Below, in pieces: positions 35,942-44,895 of a stretch of 64,000 bases of DNA (the first letter of the stretch is position 1; every line of letters begins with the position of its first letter). The notes under the pieces were generated by a model that saw only the letters and a list, made by a program, of their open reading frames with translations, was not told the origin of the DNA and made no database searches. A program made the position numbers and the translations under genes. Origin of the DNA: Kaistella sp. (GTDB taxonomy: Bacteria; Bacteroidota; Bacteroidia; Flavobacteriales; Weeksellaceae); contig JAIBEW010000010.1 of assembly GCA_019459085.1 (NCBI GenBank), positions 47,739 through 111,738 of the forward strand, read 5' to 3'.

Positions 35942-36325
35942 ATGACAATTAGATTGATGAAATTTTCTATAATATTTCTCCTTTCAATCCTTATCATTTG
36001 TTGTGAGAAACAACATGAGAAATTTCCTGACTGCCAAAAATCCTACAAAATCGCAAAAGAAGATTTTCAAAAAAATAAATTTATTTACTATGAGTACCAA
36101 TATTTAACTCAGGACACCACTTATAATAAATCATTTGAGAAACTTTTAAAAGAGAATGATATTGCTGTACAATTTGAAACAAAGTATCCCGTTGGCTGTG
36201 TAGTTATTAAAGATGCTGAAGAAGAAAGTAAAAAATGTTATCAAGTGATGATGAATAATCAACTCGAAGCAAAGTTTGGCAGTAAATTTTTTGATAGTAT
36301 AAGATTAAAATCTAAAAATAATTGA
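35942..36325 (+). CDS. Small AT-rich lipoprotein of unknown function
   Basis: A 127-residue protein with a lipoprotein signal peptide (lipobox LIICC). Met at residue 6 (35957, MKFSIIFLLS) is the more natural start. The mature part has further Cys residues (PDCQKSYK, YPVGCVV, KKCYQV) and no recognised domain. It is clearly more AT-rich than its neighbours. It sits one base after the oxidoreductase stop and directly against the beta-lactamase start, so it is embedded in an operon yet looks foreign. Confidence 0.72.
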   Translation: MTIRLMKFSIIFLLSILIICCEKQHEKFPDCQKSYKIAKEDFQKNKFIYYEYQYLTQDTTYNKSFEKLLKENDIAVQFETKYPVGCVVIKDAEEESKKCYQVMMNNQLEAKFGSKFFDSIRLKSKNN

Positions 36326-37204
36326 ATGAAAAAACACCTTTTCCTACTTACACTACTCTTTTCAACTCTGTGTTTTTCACAAAACTTAAAAAAAGAAATC
36401 CAACTGATCATCAAAAATAAAAACGCCACTGTTGCAGTTTCTGTCCTTGATTTCGCGAATAATCAATCAGTTGAAATCAACGGAGATCAAAAACTTCCGA
36501 TGCAGAGCGTTTTTAAATTCCATATTGCGCTTGCCGTACTCGATTTTGTGGATCAGGCAAAATTAGAACTGGACCAGAAAATTTTCATTAAAAAATCAGA
36601 TCTGCTGGAAAACACGTGGAGTCCGATCCGCAATAAGTATCCTGAAGGTAACATAGAACTCCCATTGAGTGAAATTATTCGCTATACGGTTGCCGAAAGC
36701 GACAATAACGGCTGCGACATTTTACTGAGACTGATTGGCGGAACAGAAACAGTGCAGAACTATATGGACCGTAAGGGAATTAAAGATTTTTCCATTAAAG
36801 CCAATGAAGAAGAGATGCATAAAGACTGGAAAATTCAGTACGCAAATTTCACGACCACCAATTCAATGAATGACCTTCTGAAGAAATTCTCTGACGGTGA
36901 AATCGTCTCAGCAAATTCCACTGCTTTACTGATGAAAACAATGCTGGGAACCACAACGGGCACAAACAAAATTGTAGAACAGCTTCCAAAAAACACTCCG
37001 GTTGCCCATAAAACCGGAGCTTCCGGGAAAAATAAAGAAGGACTGACCGGCGCTGAAAACGATGCGGCCATCATTACTCTGCCGAACGGAAAAAAGTATG
37101 CACTCACCGTTTTTGTATCAGATTCCATGGAAAGTGACGCCGTGAACTGTAAAATCATCTCGGATATTTCCAAAAAAGTCTGGGACTATCTGAACCAGCA
37201 ATAA
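36326..37204 (+). CDS. Class A beta-lactamase, subclass A2
   Basis: A 292-residue protein with a signal peptide (about 1-19, cleavage after FS). All class A motifs are present: SVFK (61-64, nucleophile Ser61), SDN (125-127), the Glu-containing EEEMHKDW loop (161-168, equivalent of Glu166) and KTG (229-231). The layout, with the omega loop reading NEEEMHKDW, resembles the chromosomal CIA, CGA and CME enzymes of Chryseobacterium and Elizabethkingia and, more distantly, PER and VEB. It would hydrolyse penicillins and probably cephalosporins in the periplasm. No ampR-type regulator is adjacent. Confidence 0.94.
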   Translation: MKKHLFLLTLLFSTLCFSQNLKKEIQLIIKNKNATVAVSVLDFANNQSVEINGDQKLPMQSVFKFHIALAVLDFVDQAKLELDQKIFIKKSDLLENTWSPIRNKYPEGNIELPLSEIIRYTVAESDNNGCDILLRLIGGTETVQNYMDRKGIKDFSIKANEEEMHKDWKIQYANFTTTNSMNDLLKKFSDGEIVSANSTALLMKTMLGTTTGTNKIVEQLPKNTPVAHKTGASGKNKEGLTGAENDAAIITLPNGKKYALTVFVSDSMESDAVNCKIISDISKKVWDYLNQQ

Positions 37205-37239
37205 ACCGAACATTTTGAATTAAAAAATAAAAAGAAAAT

Positions 37240-38130
37240 ATGAAGAACATCGTTGTAATAGGAGCCGGAACCATGGGGAACGGAATCGCACACACTTTCG
37301 CACAGACCGGTTTTAAAGTAAATCTTGTAGATGTGCAGGAAGAAAGTCTGCAGAAAGCCATGAAGACTATCGCTTCAAATCTGGACCGGATTATCGCCAA
37401 AGGAAACCTCACCGAAGACCAGAAAGCAGAAACTTTAAGTAATATCACCACTTTTACCCGCCTTGAAGATGCCGCCGGAAATGCTGATTTAATAGTAGAA
37501 GCCGCAACCGAAAATCTCGACCTTAAGCTGAAGATTTTCGCTCAAATGGACGAAATTGCACCGGAAAACTGTATTCTGGCAACCAATACGTCTTCCATTT
37601 CCATCACAAAAATTGCTTCAGTAACAAAACGTCCGGACAAAGTAATCGGAATGCATTTCATGAACCCGGTTCCGGTCATGAAACTTGTGGAAATCATCAA
37701 AGGATACTCCACCTCTAAAGAAACTTTCGACCGCATTTATAAAATGTCTGAAAATTTAGGCAAAGTTCCGGTGGAGGTGAATGATTATCCGGGTTTTGTT
37801 GCCAACAGAATCCTAATGCCGATGATTAATGAAGCCATTGAAACGCTTTACAACGGCGTTGCAGGTGTAGAAGAAATAGATACGGTAATGAAACTCGGGA
37901 TGGCGCATCCGATGGGACCGCTGCAACTTGCCGATTTTATCGGACTTGATGTTTGTCTTGCAATACTGAATGTGATGTACGACGGTTTCAAAAATCCAAA
38001 ATATGCTCCTTGTCCGCTTTTGGTGAATATGGTTACAGCCAATAAAAAAGGCATCAAATCCGGTGAAGGCTTCTATGATTATTCCGAAAGCAAAAAAGCA
38101 GAAAAAGTTTCGCAGATGTTTTTGAAATAA
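37240..38130 (+). CDS. 3-hydroxybutyryl-CoA / 3-hydroxyacyl-CoA dehydrogenase
   Basis: A 296-residue protein with the NAD-binding motif VVIGAGTMGNGIAHTFAQTG (4-23), the catalytic-region pattern IGMHFMNPVPVMKLVEI, and the C-terminal domain signature NDYPGFVANRILMPMINEAI. It oxidises 3-hydroxyacyl-CoA to 3-ketoacyl-CoA in the cytoplasm. The length is right for the single-function enzyme (Hbd/PaaH type). A thiolase gene, which would catalyse the next step, lies at 61382, far away and in another transcription unit. Confidence 0.93.
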   Translation: MKNIVVIGAGTMGNGIAHTFAQTGFKVNLVDVQEESLQKAMKTIASNLDRIIAKGNLTEDQKAETLSNITTFTRLEDAAGNADLIVEAATENLDLKLKIFAQMDEIAPENCILATNTSSISITKIASVTKRPDKVIGMHFMNPVPVMKLVEIIKGYSTSKETFDRIYKMSENLGKVPVEVNDYPGFVANRILMPMINEAIETLYNGVAGVEEIDTVMKLGMAHPMGPLQLADFIGLDVCLAILNVMYDGFKNPKYAPCPLLVNMVTANKKGIKSGEGFYDYSESKKAEKVSQMFLK

Positions 38131-39456
38131 ATGATGCGCAGAAGACTTTTTGAAAGCAGAATTCCGATTATTCTGGTCATCACAACTTTGGTGATGATCA
38201 TTCTTCGCTTTTTACTGAATGAAAAAGGGAGAACAAGCCCTGATTCCATACGGTATATGCGGACTTCGAATGTTTTTCCTGTCATCGACAATACCACGAC
38301 TCCGTTAGGATACCCGCTAAGTATAAAATTCTTCACACTTTTCAGTCTGGATGAATTCTGGGCGAGCAAGGTGGTCGGAGTTCTCGCGTATTTTTTCCTT
38401 GTTTATTTCGCCTGGAAAAAGAAATTCAACCTTAAAGAAACGGTAATGGTTGGCGGACTTTTCAGCTTTGTTTCCATTTTTTCATCTACGCTGAGCGAAG
38501 CATTATTTCTGCCTGCAGTTTTTGCATTTCTTTACGTCGGAAGACAGGTAATTATCGATGAGATTAAAGGTTTCAAAGCGTTGCTGTATCTGAGTCTGAT
38601 GCTGATTCTGCTGTACAATATCCGTTACAGCGCCCTGTTTTTTATGGGCGGATGTTTTTTGTTCGGTCTTCTTCATTTAAAAAAACATTACGGAAAGACT
38701 TTCGTTTATTCCGGGCTGATCGGGATGGTGTTCGTGGTGCTCTACAAATTTCTGTTTATCGATTTTTTTAATGAGAATTATCTCGATGTATTTCTGAATA
38801 TCGGACTGCATCCCACTTCCAAACTATTGCCGGAGTTTTTTCTGGGCTTGGCTACCACTTTTAATCCTTTCATTCACATTGCAGATCCCGGTGGAAGAAG
38901 CATCAATTATGGGATTTACGGCATCGGCTTTTTAAACGTGATGCTCATCTGTTATCTGTTCATTAAAAACAGGCTGTCGGAAACCGAAAGATTTGTTGTG
39001 TTGATGGGCGTTGTGGGAATTGTCTGCTCGTACCTCATTCAGTATTTTTATTCTGTTGATGCCATCGACTACCGTATTTTAGCTCCTTTTTCGCTTCCGA
39101 TCTGGCTCGTTTATTTCAGGAAATTATATTTAATTTTCGGAAAATTGACCTACGGAATAACGGTTCTGAGTCTGATGACCGGTTTTGCTTTTACATGGCT
39201 TTCGAAAGGAAATTATCTGGAAAACCGCCGGGAAATCACGAAATTTCTCAAAAATAAGAAACTGGAAACATGTCCTATAAAATTTTATTTGGACAGTGAA
39301 AAGGAAATCAACAATACTCAGGTTGCAGAGCTGATCAGTACTGTAAATCCGAACGTTTCCATTACTTTCAAAGCAAAAGACACACTCCGTAAAAATACAC
39401 TTACCGCATATAAAGTTTTACGAAAAATAAAAATCGACACGAACCGGTTTCAATAA
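38131..39456 (+). CDS. Polytopic membrane protein, possibly a GT-C-type glycosyltransferase
   Basis: A 441-residue protein with about ten hydrophobic helices. An early loop (about residues 35-60) carries SPDSIRYMRTSNVFP, which could hold the acidic residues of a lipid-linked-sugar glycosyltransferase of the GT-C type, but no diagnostic motif confirms this. Residues 375-441 form a soluble domain. It starts immediately after the dehydrogenase stop codon and is probably co-transcribed. Function unknown; it may modify a surface polysaccharide. Confidence 0.7.
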   Translation: MMRRRLFESRIPIILVITTLVMIILRFLLNEKGRTSPDSIRYMRTSNVFPVIDNTTTPLGYPLSIKFFTLFSLDEFWASKVVGVLAYFFLVYFAWKKKFNLKETVMVGGLFSFVSIFSSTLSEALFLPAVFAFLYVGRQVIIDEIKGFKALLYLSLMLILLYNIRYSALFFMGGCFLFGLLHLKKHYGKTFVYSGLIGMVFVVLYKFLFIDFFNENYLDVFLNIGLHPTSKLLPEFFLGLATTFNPFIHIADPGGRSINYGIYGIGFLNVMLICYLFIKNRLSETERFVVLMGVVGIVCSYLIQYFYSVDAIDYRILAPFSLPIWLVYFRKLYLIFGKLTYGITVLSLMTGFAFTWLSKGNYLENRREITKFLKNKKLETCPIKFYLDSEKEINNTQVAELISTVNPNVSITFKAKDTLRKNTLTAYKVLRKIKIDTNRFQ

Positions 39457-39463
39457 AATTTTT

Positions 39464-39471
39464 TATCTTTG
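39464..39471 (+). promoter_or_regulatory. -7 promoter element before the acidic 79-aa protein
   Basis: TATCTTTG (exact TANNTTTG), 23 bases before the ATG. No TTTG is seen at the usual distance. Confidence 0.45.
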
Positions 39472-39494
39472 AGCAAGTTTAAACATTAAAAGAA

Positions 39495-39734
39495 ATGAAA
39501 TTACCAAAGTTTTTATTAGCCGACAATTCAGATTTTCCGGAAGACCTATTTGTTGTTCACACCGAGTATCCCAGATTCATCCTTAATGTAGAAGAAGAAG
39601 AGGTTGAATGGCTGGATGATTTAGAAGGTGACGATGAAGAAACCATGGCCGATGAAGCTACAAAAGTGGTGGAAGCAGCATTTAAGTGGTGCGACGAAGA
39701 ACTCGCGAAGTATGACGAAGAAGACGAAGAATAA
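39495..39734 (+). CDS. Small acidic protein, 79 aa
   Basis: A 79-residue protein whose second half is extremely acidic (VEEEEVEWLDDLEGDDEET and a DEEDEE tail). The N-terminal part MKLPKFLLADNSDFPEDLFVVHTEYPRFILN reads like a compact domain. I believe it is a conserved protein of Bacteroidota, but no function is known to me. It has its own promoter and terminator, so it is a single-gene unit. Confidence 0.8.
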   Translation: MKLPKFLLADNSDFPEDLFVVHTEYPRFILNVEEEEVEWLDDLEGDDEETMADEATKVVEAAFKWCDEELAKYDEEDEE

Positions 39735-39743
39735 ATAAAAATT

Positions 39744-39775
39744 AAAGGAACCCCAATCGGAGGTTCCTTTTTTTT
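39744..39775 (+). terminator. Intrinsic terminator downstream of the acidic protein
   Basis: AAAGGAACC, a nine-base loop, exact complement, then a T-rich tract of about eight T, ten bases after the stop. Confidence 0.88.
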
Positions 39776-39797
39776 ATTCCTTTATGAAAATATTTTT

Positions 39798-40226
39798 CTA
39801 CAATCTATTTAATTTCAGCAGTAAAAGTTTTCCTTTATACAGTTCCAGAACATTTCCTTTTACCACATAACTGTTGGCTTCATTCAGCATATTCAGGAAA
39901 CTTTTTTCCGTTTCCATACTGTCACACGCCATTTTTGTGGAACCAATATTTTTTGCCGTAAACGTTCCTGATGCAGCATCTGTTGTAAGTTCGCCAAAAT
40001 AATTGTTGCAGCCGCCATTACCTGTCAGTTTTCCGGTTTCGATAACCAACGTGGGTTTTTTGCCTTTCACGTCATCCGCCAAAGTCCATTGTGTATTTAG
40101 AATATTCATCTGTGCAGTCCCAACTTTTGATGCCGTAGTGCCCATTGTTGAACATGACATCATTGCACCGGCCGCAAAAACCGCTATAAAAATACTCTTT
40201 ACCGAACTCCTGTTATTGTCTTTCAT
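39798..40226 (-). CDS. META-domain (HslJ-like) lipoprotein
   Basis: A 142-residue protein with a lipoprotein signal peptide (AGAMMSC, Cys about residue 25). The META/HslJ pattern NTQWTLADDVKGKKPTLVIETGKLTGNGGCNNYFGELTTD follows, with the later conserved GSTKMACDSMETEKSFL. Family members are envelope proteins linked to heat shock or novobiocin resistance in E. coli; the biochemical role is unclear. TACATTTG (40247-40254, minus) lies about 20 bases before the start as a likely -7 element. Confidence 0.88.
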   Translation of the reverse strand: MKDNNRSSVKSIFIAVFAAGAMMSCSTMGTTASKVGTAQMNILNTQWTLADDVKGKKPTLVIETGKLTGNGGCNNYFGELTTDAASGTFTAKNIGSTKMACDSMETEKSFLNMLNEANSYVVKGNVLELYKGKLLLLKLNRL

Positions 40227-40346
40227 GTTTAAAATTTTTATTGAATCAAATGTATGAATTACCTATTGTATTAACAGCATTTACGGGATTTTATTGTCTT
40301 TTCAATGAAAGACATCCTTTTGAAATGCCTTCCGTTTTCATATTTT

Positions 40347-42749
40347 TTATGATCGCAGTTCCGCAGAAAATTCTTTACGGAAGTTTTTGATCAGAGAATT
40401 CATTACCTCAGCAATTTCTTTTTCCTCCAGCGTTTTTTCTTCGTTTAAGAGTTCGAAACTCATGGCATAGGATTTCTTGCCTTCCGGAAGATTTTTACCT
40501 TCGTAAACGTCGAACAGACTTACGTTTTTCAGATATTTTGAAGGATTTTTCTTCACCGAGTGATACAGTTCGGCGTACGTGACATTTTTGTCGATAAGTA
40601 AAGCGAGATCTCTTCTGATTTTATTGAATTTCGGGATGTCCACAAACTTCAGATTCTCACTCGAACGCAGTTTATGACAGGTTTCAAGCTCAATTTCCGC
40701 ATAAAAGCACTCCTGGTCAATATCAGCGTCTTTTAACAGCTCAGCAGAAACTTTTCCCAGACGGGCAATGGTTTTACCGCCGGAAACAATCTCCAACGCA
40801 TCAGAAAAACGTGAATCTTCCAACGATTTTTCTTCGGTTTTCAGGTTGAGTCTTTCAAGGAGAATATTCACATAAGCCTTCAGATGATAAAAATCCGTAC
40901 CAGATTTTGGCTGCAGCCAGTTTTCAGCTACATTTCTTCCGGAAACCAGCAAAGCCAGCTGTTTCCTCTCCTCAAATTTTTCTTTTTTGTGATAAATTTT
41001 CCCGAGTTCGAAAAATTTAATATCCTGATTCTTTCTTTTGATGTTGTAATCGGCGTTGGACAGAAGCCCTTCAAGCAGAGATTTCCGCATAAAAGCCAGA
41101 TCTCCGCTCAAAGGATTGAGCAGTTTCACCGCGTCGGTTTCATCTTTCACGGAAGTCAGGGAATTGTTCATCACTTCATTGAAACCGTTGCTTTGGAGCA
41201 CGCGCGCCCACGAGTTTTCCAGTGCGTCCTGATCATCAGAAACCGTTTTCATCGGGGTAAACGATATTTTCTGGGGAGCATCAATCTTATTGTATCCGTA
41301 GATGCGGAGGATTTCTTCGATCACATCGATTTCTCTTGTGACATCGGCTCTATACGCCGGAACCGATATTTCCAGACCGTTCTGGATTTCGTTCAGTACC
41401 TCAATATCCAATGATCTCAGAATTTCCTTTATTTTTTCTTTATGGATTTTCGTTCCCAAAATCTGCTCTACTTTTGAAAATCTTAAAATCACATAATTAT
41501 TTTCGATTTTTTCCGGATAATGTTCCAGAAGCGAACCTGCTAATTTTCCTCCGGAAATCTCTTCGATCAGCGCAATTGCATGCGTAATACAGGTTCTGGT
41601 ATTGTTTGGATCCACTCCTCTTTCAAAACGGAAAGAAGCATCGGTACTTAAACCATGAAATTTCGCTGCTTTTCTTACCGCAACCGGACTGAAATAGGCG
41701 CTTTCAAGGAAAACCTTCGTTGTTTTTTCAGAAACGCCGGAATCACCGCCGCCAAAAACTCCCGCGATGCAAAGCGGTTTTTCGCTGCCGTCTTTAATCA
41801 TAATTTCAGAACCGTTCAGGGTTCTTTCTACGCCATCCAACGTGGTAAATTTGGTTCCTGCTGCACTCACTCCCACTTTTACTTTTTTTTCGGTAATTTT
41901 ATCCGCATCAAAGGCGTGAAGCGGCTGCCCGAGTCCGTGCAGGATATAATTGGTAATATCTACAATATTGTTGATGGGGCTTAAACCAATCGCTTTCAGT
42001 CGGTTTTTGAGCCAGTCGGGCGAATCGGCAACGTTTACATTTTCAATGACTGCACCGATATATCTCGGACACAATTCAGAATCTTCTACCTCCAGTTTAA
42101 AATCTGTGGAACCCTCGATAATCAGAGGTTTTGAAACCACTTTTTCAAAGGCTGATTTCATTTGGTTGGACACCAGAAATGCGTTAAGATCCCTCGCCAC
42201 GCCGTAATGCGACATCGCGTCGGTTCTATTTGGAGTTAATCCGATCTCAAAAACTTCGTCCCCCGACAGTTCAAAATAACCTGCGAAATCTTTTCCGACT
42301 TCAAATTTATCGCTGTCCAGAATCATAATTCCGCCATGATCGTCGCTCAAACCGAGTTCGTCTTCAGCACAGATCATTCCCTGAGAAACTTCGCCGCGGA
42401 TCTTCGCTTCTTTAATTTCGAAAAAAGTTCCGTCTTTGGCGTAAATTTTAGTACCGACAACCGCAACCGGAACCGTCTGCCCTTCGGCAACATTCGGAGC
42501 GCCACAAATAATGTTCAGCATTTTTCCTGTACCGACATCAACAGTGGTTTTCTTCAGCTTATCGGCGTTGGGATGCTGTTCGCACGTGGTCACTTTCCCT
42601 ACTAAAATTCCTTCCAGACTTCCTTTTACCGTTTCGTATTTTTCGACGCCTTCCACCTCCAGTCCGATATCGGTAAGGTATTCAGAAATTTTATCGGTCT
42701 TTAAATCGGTTTGTATGAATTCCTTCAGCCAGTTATTTGAGATTTTCAT
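40347..42749 (-). CDS. pheT: Phenylalanyl-tRNA synthetase beta subunit
   Basis: An 800-residue protein of normal length. The N-terminal tRNA-binding OB domain (about 40-150, LVGKVTTCEQHPNADKLKKTTVDVG) comes first, then B3/B4 (CIAGVFGGGDSGVSEKTT), the B5 domain and a C-terminal anticodon-binding ferredoxin-like domain (FNKIRRDLALLIDKNVTYAELYHSV). With the alpha subunit (PheS, not in this window) it charges tRNA-Phe in the cytoplasm. It is a separate unit between the META lipoprotein and the TPR gene. Confidence 0.96.
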   Translation of the reverse strand: MKISNNWLKEFIQTDLKTDKISEYLTDIGLEVEGVEKYETVKGSLEGILVGKVTTCEQHPNADKLKKTTVDVGTGKMLNIICGAPNVAEGQTVPVAVVGTKIYAKDGTFFEIKEAKIRGEVSQGMICAEDELGLSDDHGGIMILDSDKFEVGKDFAGYFELSGDEVFEIGLTPNRTDAMSHYGVARDLNAFLVSNQMKSAFEKVVSKPLIIEGSTDFKLEVEDSELCPRYIGAVIENVNVADSPDWLKNRLKAIGLSPINNIVDITNYILHGLGQPLHAFDADKITEKKVKVGVSAAGTKFTTLDGVERTLNGSEIMIKDGSEKPLCIAGVFGGGDSGVSEKTTKVFLESAYFSPVAVRKAAKFHGLSTDASFRFERGVDPNNTRTCITHAIALIEEISGGKLAGSLLEHYPEKIENNYVILRFSKVEQILGTKIHKEKIKEILRSLDIEVLNEIQNGLEISVPAYRADVTREIDVIEEILRIYGYNKIDAPQKISFTPMKTVSDDQDALENSWARVLQSNGFNEVMNNSLTSVKDETDAVKLLNPLSGDLAFMRKSLLEGLLSNADYNIKRKNQDIKFFELGKIYHKKEKFEERKQLALLVSGRNVAENWLQPKSGTDFYHLKAYVNILLERLNLKTEEKSLEDSRFSDALEIVSGGKTIARLGKVSAELLKDADIDQECFYAEIELETCHKLRSSENLKFVDIPKFNKIRRDLALLIDKNVTYAELYHSVKKNPSKYLKNVSLFDVYEGKNLPEGKKSYAMSFELLNEEKTLEEKEIAEVMNSLIKNFRKEFSAELRS

Positions 42750-42819
42750 GAATATGATTTTGAAAATTGCCTTATTTTAAGTGTGCAAATATCGTGATTT
42801 TAAAGTTCAGGTCAAAAAA

Positions 42820-42845
42820 AGAGATTTGAAAACCTCCAAATCTCT
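42820..42845 (-). terminator. Terminator downstream of the 218-aa TPR gene
   Basis: AGAGATTTG with its complement around an eight-base loop, then seven T on the minus strand. Confidence 0.78.
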
Positions 42846-42865
42846 TCTGTAATTTAACCAAACTG

Positions 42866-43522
42866 CTACTTATTCTTATTTTCTTTCAGAAACTGATCGA
42901 TCTGCTTCTGCGCGCCCTGATCTTCAGCAGCGATCTGCCACTTGTCCATCTTCCTGATTTTTGGATTAGGGCGGCTGCCTTTTACAAACTTCAGAAATTC
43001 TTTTACATCTTTGTTGTCATCAGCATCGGGCTGAAGCTGTACAAAAGCGGTAAACGCCGCCTGCATCTTATCAATTTCCGCATTTGTTAAGCCTTCAGAA
43101 AAAAGAAGTTTTTTGTAGGATTTCCCGATATTCAGGTCCACTATTGAAGTTTTGGTCGGTTCCATTAACGGCTTCACTTTCTCGAAATACTGAACTGCTT
43201 TTGTGGCACTTCCGTCTTTGTTGTTCAGGTTATTGAGTCCTCCGAACCACAGCGCAGCTTTGTTGGCCGGTTCTTTTTTCAGGACTTCTGTAATGAGTTT
43301 TTCAGCATCTGCATATTTATTCTGACTCATAAGCGCAAATGCCAGCTGATTCTTCAACTTCAAATCCGTTGGATTGACCTTTATTCCTTTGCGGAACAGT
43401 GCTTCAGCTTCGGGATACTTTTTCTGGCTCAGTAGCGCGTTCCCATCCTTAAGAAAATCGCCCTGGGCAAAGGCTCCGCTGAACGTAAATATCAGCAGCA
43501 ATAACATTATATTTTTCATCAA
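42866..43522 (-). CDS. Small exported TPR protein
   Basis: A 218-residue protein with a signal peptide (cleavage about residue 19, after FA). Three TPR-like units follow at about 25-125 (for example YPEAEALFRKGIKVNPTDLKLKNQLAFALMSQNKYADAEKLI). A helical C-terminal region (PDADDNKDVKEFLKFVKGSRPN) and a Lys-rich tail complete it. It is probably a periplasmic adaptor. It lies between pheT and dnaN and has its own terminator; no functional link to either is evident. Confidence 0.84.
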   Translation of the reverse strand: MMKNIMLLLLIFTFSGAFAQGDFLKDGNALLSQKKYPEAEALFRKGIKVNPTDLKLKNQLAFALMSQNKYADAEKLITEVLKKEPANKAALWFGGLNNLNNKDGSATKAVQYFEKVKPLMEPTKTSIVDLNIGKSYKKLLFSEGLTNAEIDKMQAAFTAFVQLQPDADDNKDVKEFLKFVKGSRPNPKIRKMDKWQIAAEDQGAQKQIDQFLKENKNK

Positions 43523-43551
43523 TTATTTTTAAACAGTATTCCATAAACGAA

Positions 43552-43582
43552 AAAAGTGAGATTTAATTGCAATCTCACTTTT
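43552..43582 (-). terminator. Terminator downstream of dnaN
   Basis: A 12-base stem (AAAAGTGAGATT and its complement) with a seven-base loop and a T-rich tract on the minus strand, 20 bases after the dnaN stop. Confidence 0.85.
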
Positions 43583-43602
43583 CTGTTTTATTTTTTAATT
43601 TT

Positions 43603-44733
43603 TTACATTCCAATTACCGGCATTGAAAGCATCAGGATGTTTTCCTCCGCTTCCAGACCGTCAACCGGTTCTATGATTCCGGGTCTGTTTGGCTGTGACA
43701 TTTTCATTGTGATATCATCCGAACTCAGTACAGAAAGCATTTCTGTCAAAAACTTCGAACTGAATCCGATATTGATGTCTTCGCCGTTATAATCACACGG
43801 GATCTGCATGTCTGCTTTGTTTGCATATTCGGTATCTTCTGCATGAAGGTGAAGAATATTTCCGGAAAGCTTGAATCTCACCTGATTGGTAGACTTATTG
43901 GACATGATGGAAGCTCTTCTGATCGAACTCAGCAAAAGGTTTCTGTTAATGGTTAAAACGTTGGGATTTTCTTTCGGAATTACGGCCGTATAATTCGGAT
44001 ATTTTCCGTCGATGAGCCTACAGATCCAGATGTTGTTTCCGAAGGTAAATTTCGCCATATTTTCATTGAACTCTATCGTCACCTCTTCATTCGAATTGGC
44101 CAGGATGTTTTTGAAAATCGTAAGCGGTTTTTTCGGCATGATAAACTCGATAGGTTCAGCATTGATCAAATCGGTTCTTTTGTAGACCACCAAACGGTGA
44201 GAATCTGTTGAGACAAAATTGGTTTCGTCTTCTTTAAACTGGAAAAGAACGCCCGTCATCACTGGTCTCAGTGAATCGTTGCTCGTTGCAAAGAGGGTGT
44301 TTGTTAAAGCTTCGGACAAAATTCCTGCTGCAATTTTCACACTTTGAGAAGCATCAAATTCTGGAAGTTCAGGATAATCTTCAGCATTGTCCAGCGCAAC
44401 CGCAAAATTATCTTTTTCATCCAAAATTTCAAGCAGGCTTCCGTTTCCATCGGCTGAATCTTTAACCGATAAAGTCAAAGGCTGCTCTCCGTAGGTTTTT
44501 ACAAAATCCTGAAAAATCTTTGCAGGAACCGCAAATTTGCCGGTATCATCAGATTTCACTTCCAAAGTGGTTACCAAAGTAGTTTCCCCGTCGGAAGCGG
44601 TTATTTTTAGATTATTTTCTTCAAGTTCAAAGAGGTAATTTTCAAGAATAGGTCTTGATTGAGAACTGGAAATTACACCGCTAACAGTATTCAGTGCCTT
44701 CTGTAATTCTCCACTTGCAACAATAAATTTCAT
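43603..44733 (-). CDS. dnaN: DNA polymerase III beta subunit (sliding clamp)
   Basis: A 376-residue protein made of three similar clamp domains of about 125 residues. Recognisable segments are MKFIVASGELQKALNTVSGVISSSQSRPILENYLFE at the N-terminus and NIGFSSKFLTEMLSVLSSDDITMKM plus the C-terminal MLSMPVIGM. It encircles DNA and tethers polymerase and repair proteins, whose QLxLF-type peptides bind its hydrophobic pocket. The DUF763 protein at 22408 ends in such a peptide. It stands alone here, not in the dnaA-dnaN-recF order of many bacteria. A -7 element (44799-44806) lies about 65 bases upstream. Confidence 0.97.
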   Translation of the reverse strand: MKFIVASGELQKALNTVSGVISSSQSRPILENYLFELEENNLKITASDGETTLVTTLEVKSDDTGKFAVPAKIFQDFVKTYGEQPLTLSVKDSADGNGSLLEILDEKDNFAVALDNAEDYPELPEFDASQSVKIAAGILSEALTNTLFATSNDSLRPVMTGVLFQFKEDETNFVSTDSHRLVVYKRTDLINAEPIEFIMPKKPLTIFKNILANSNEEVTIEFNENMAKFTFGNNIWICRLIDGKYPNYTAVIPKENPNVLTINRNLLLSSIRRASIMSNKSTNQVRFKLSGNILHLHAEDTEYANKADMQIPCDYNGEDINIGFSSKFLTEMLSVLSSDDITMKMSQPNRPGIIEPVDGLEAEENILMLSMPVIGM

Positions 44734-44798
44734 TTGTTATTTTTTATTTTTTTAATGGCCGAATGGAACGCAAGCGTTCATATTAAAAAATTCCTGGA

Positions 44799-44806
44799 CA
44801 AATATA
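44799..44806 (-). promoter_or_regulatory. -7 promoter element of dnaN
   Basis: TATATTTG on the minus strand (exact TANNTTTG), 65 bases before the dnaN ATG. The upstream element is not clear at the usual spacing. Confidence 0.4.
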
Positions 44807-44868
44807 ACAATTTGGAGCAAAATTGAAAAGCAATATTGCATTACTTATTAACAATTTTAGGAAATAAG

Positions 44869-44876
44869 TATCTTTG
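44869..44876 (+). promoter_or_regulatory. -7 promoter element of the diacylglycerol-kinase gene
   Basis: TATCTTTG (exact TANNTTTG), 19 bases before the TTG start at 44896. It supports that non-ATG start. Confidence 0.45.
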
Positions 44877-44895
44877 TTGCAAATAACACAAAATT

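Noticed and set aside
39495..39734. Acidic 79-aa protein as a DNA mimic or anti-restriction protein
   Set aside because: Acidic composition alone is not enough, and there is no defence or phage gene nearby.
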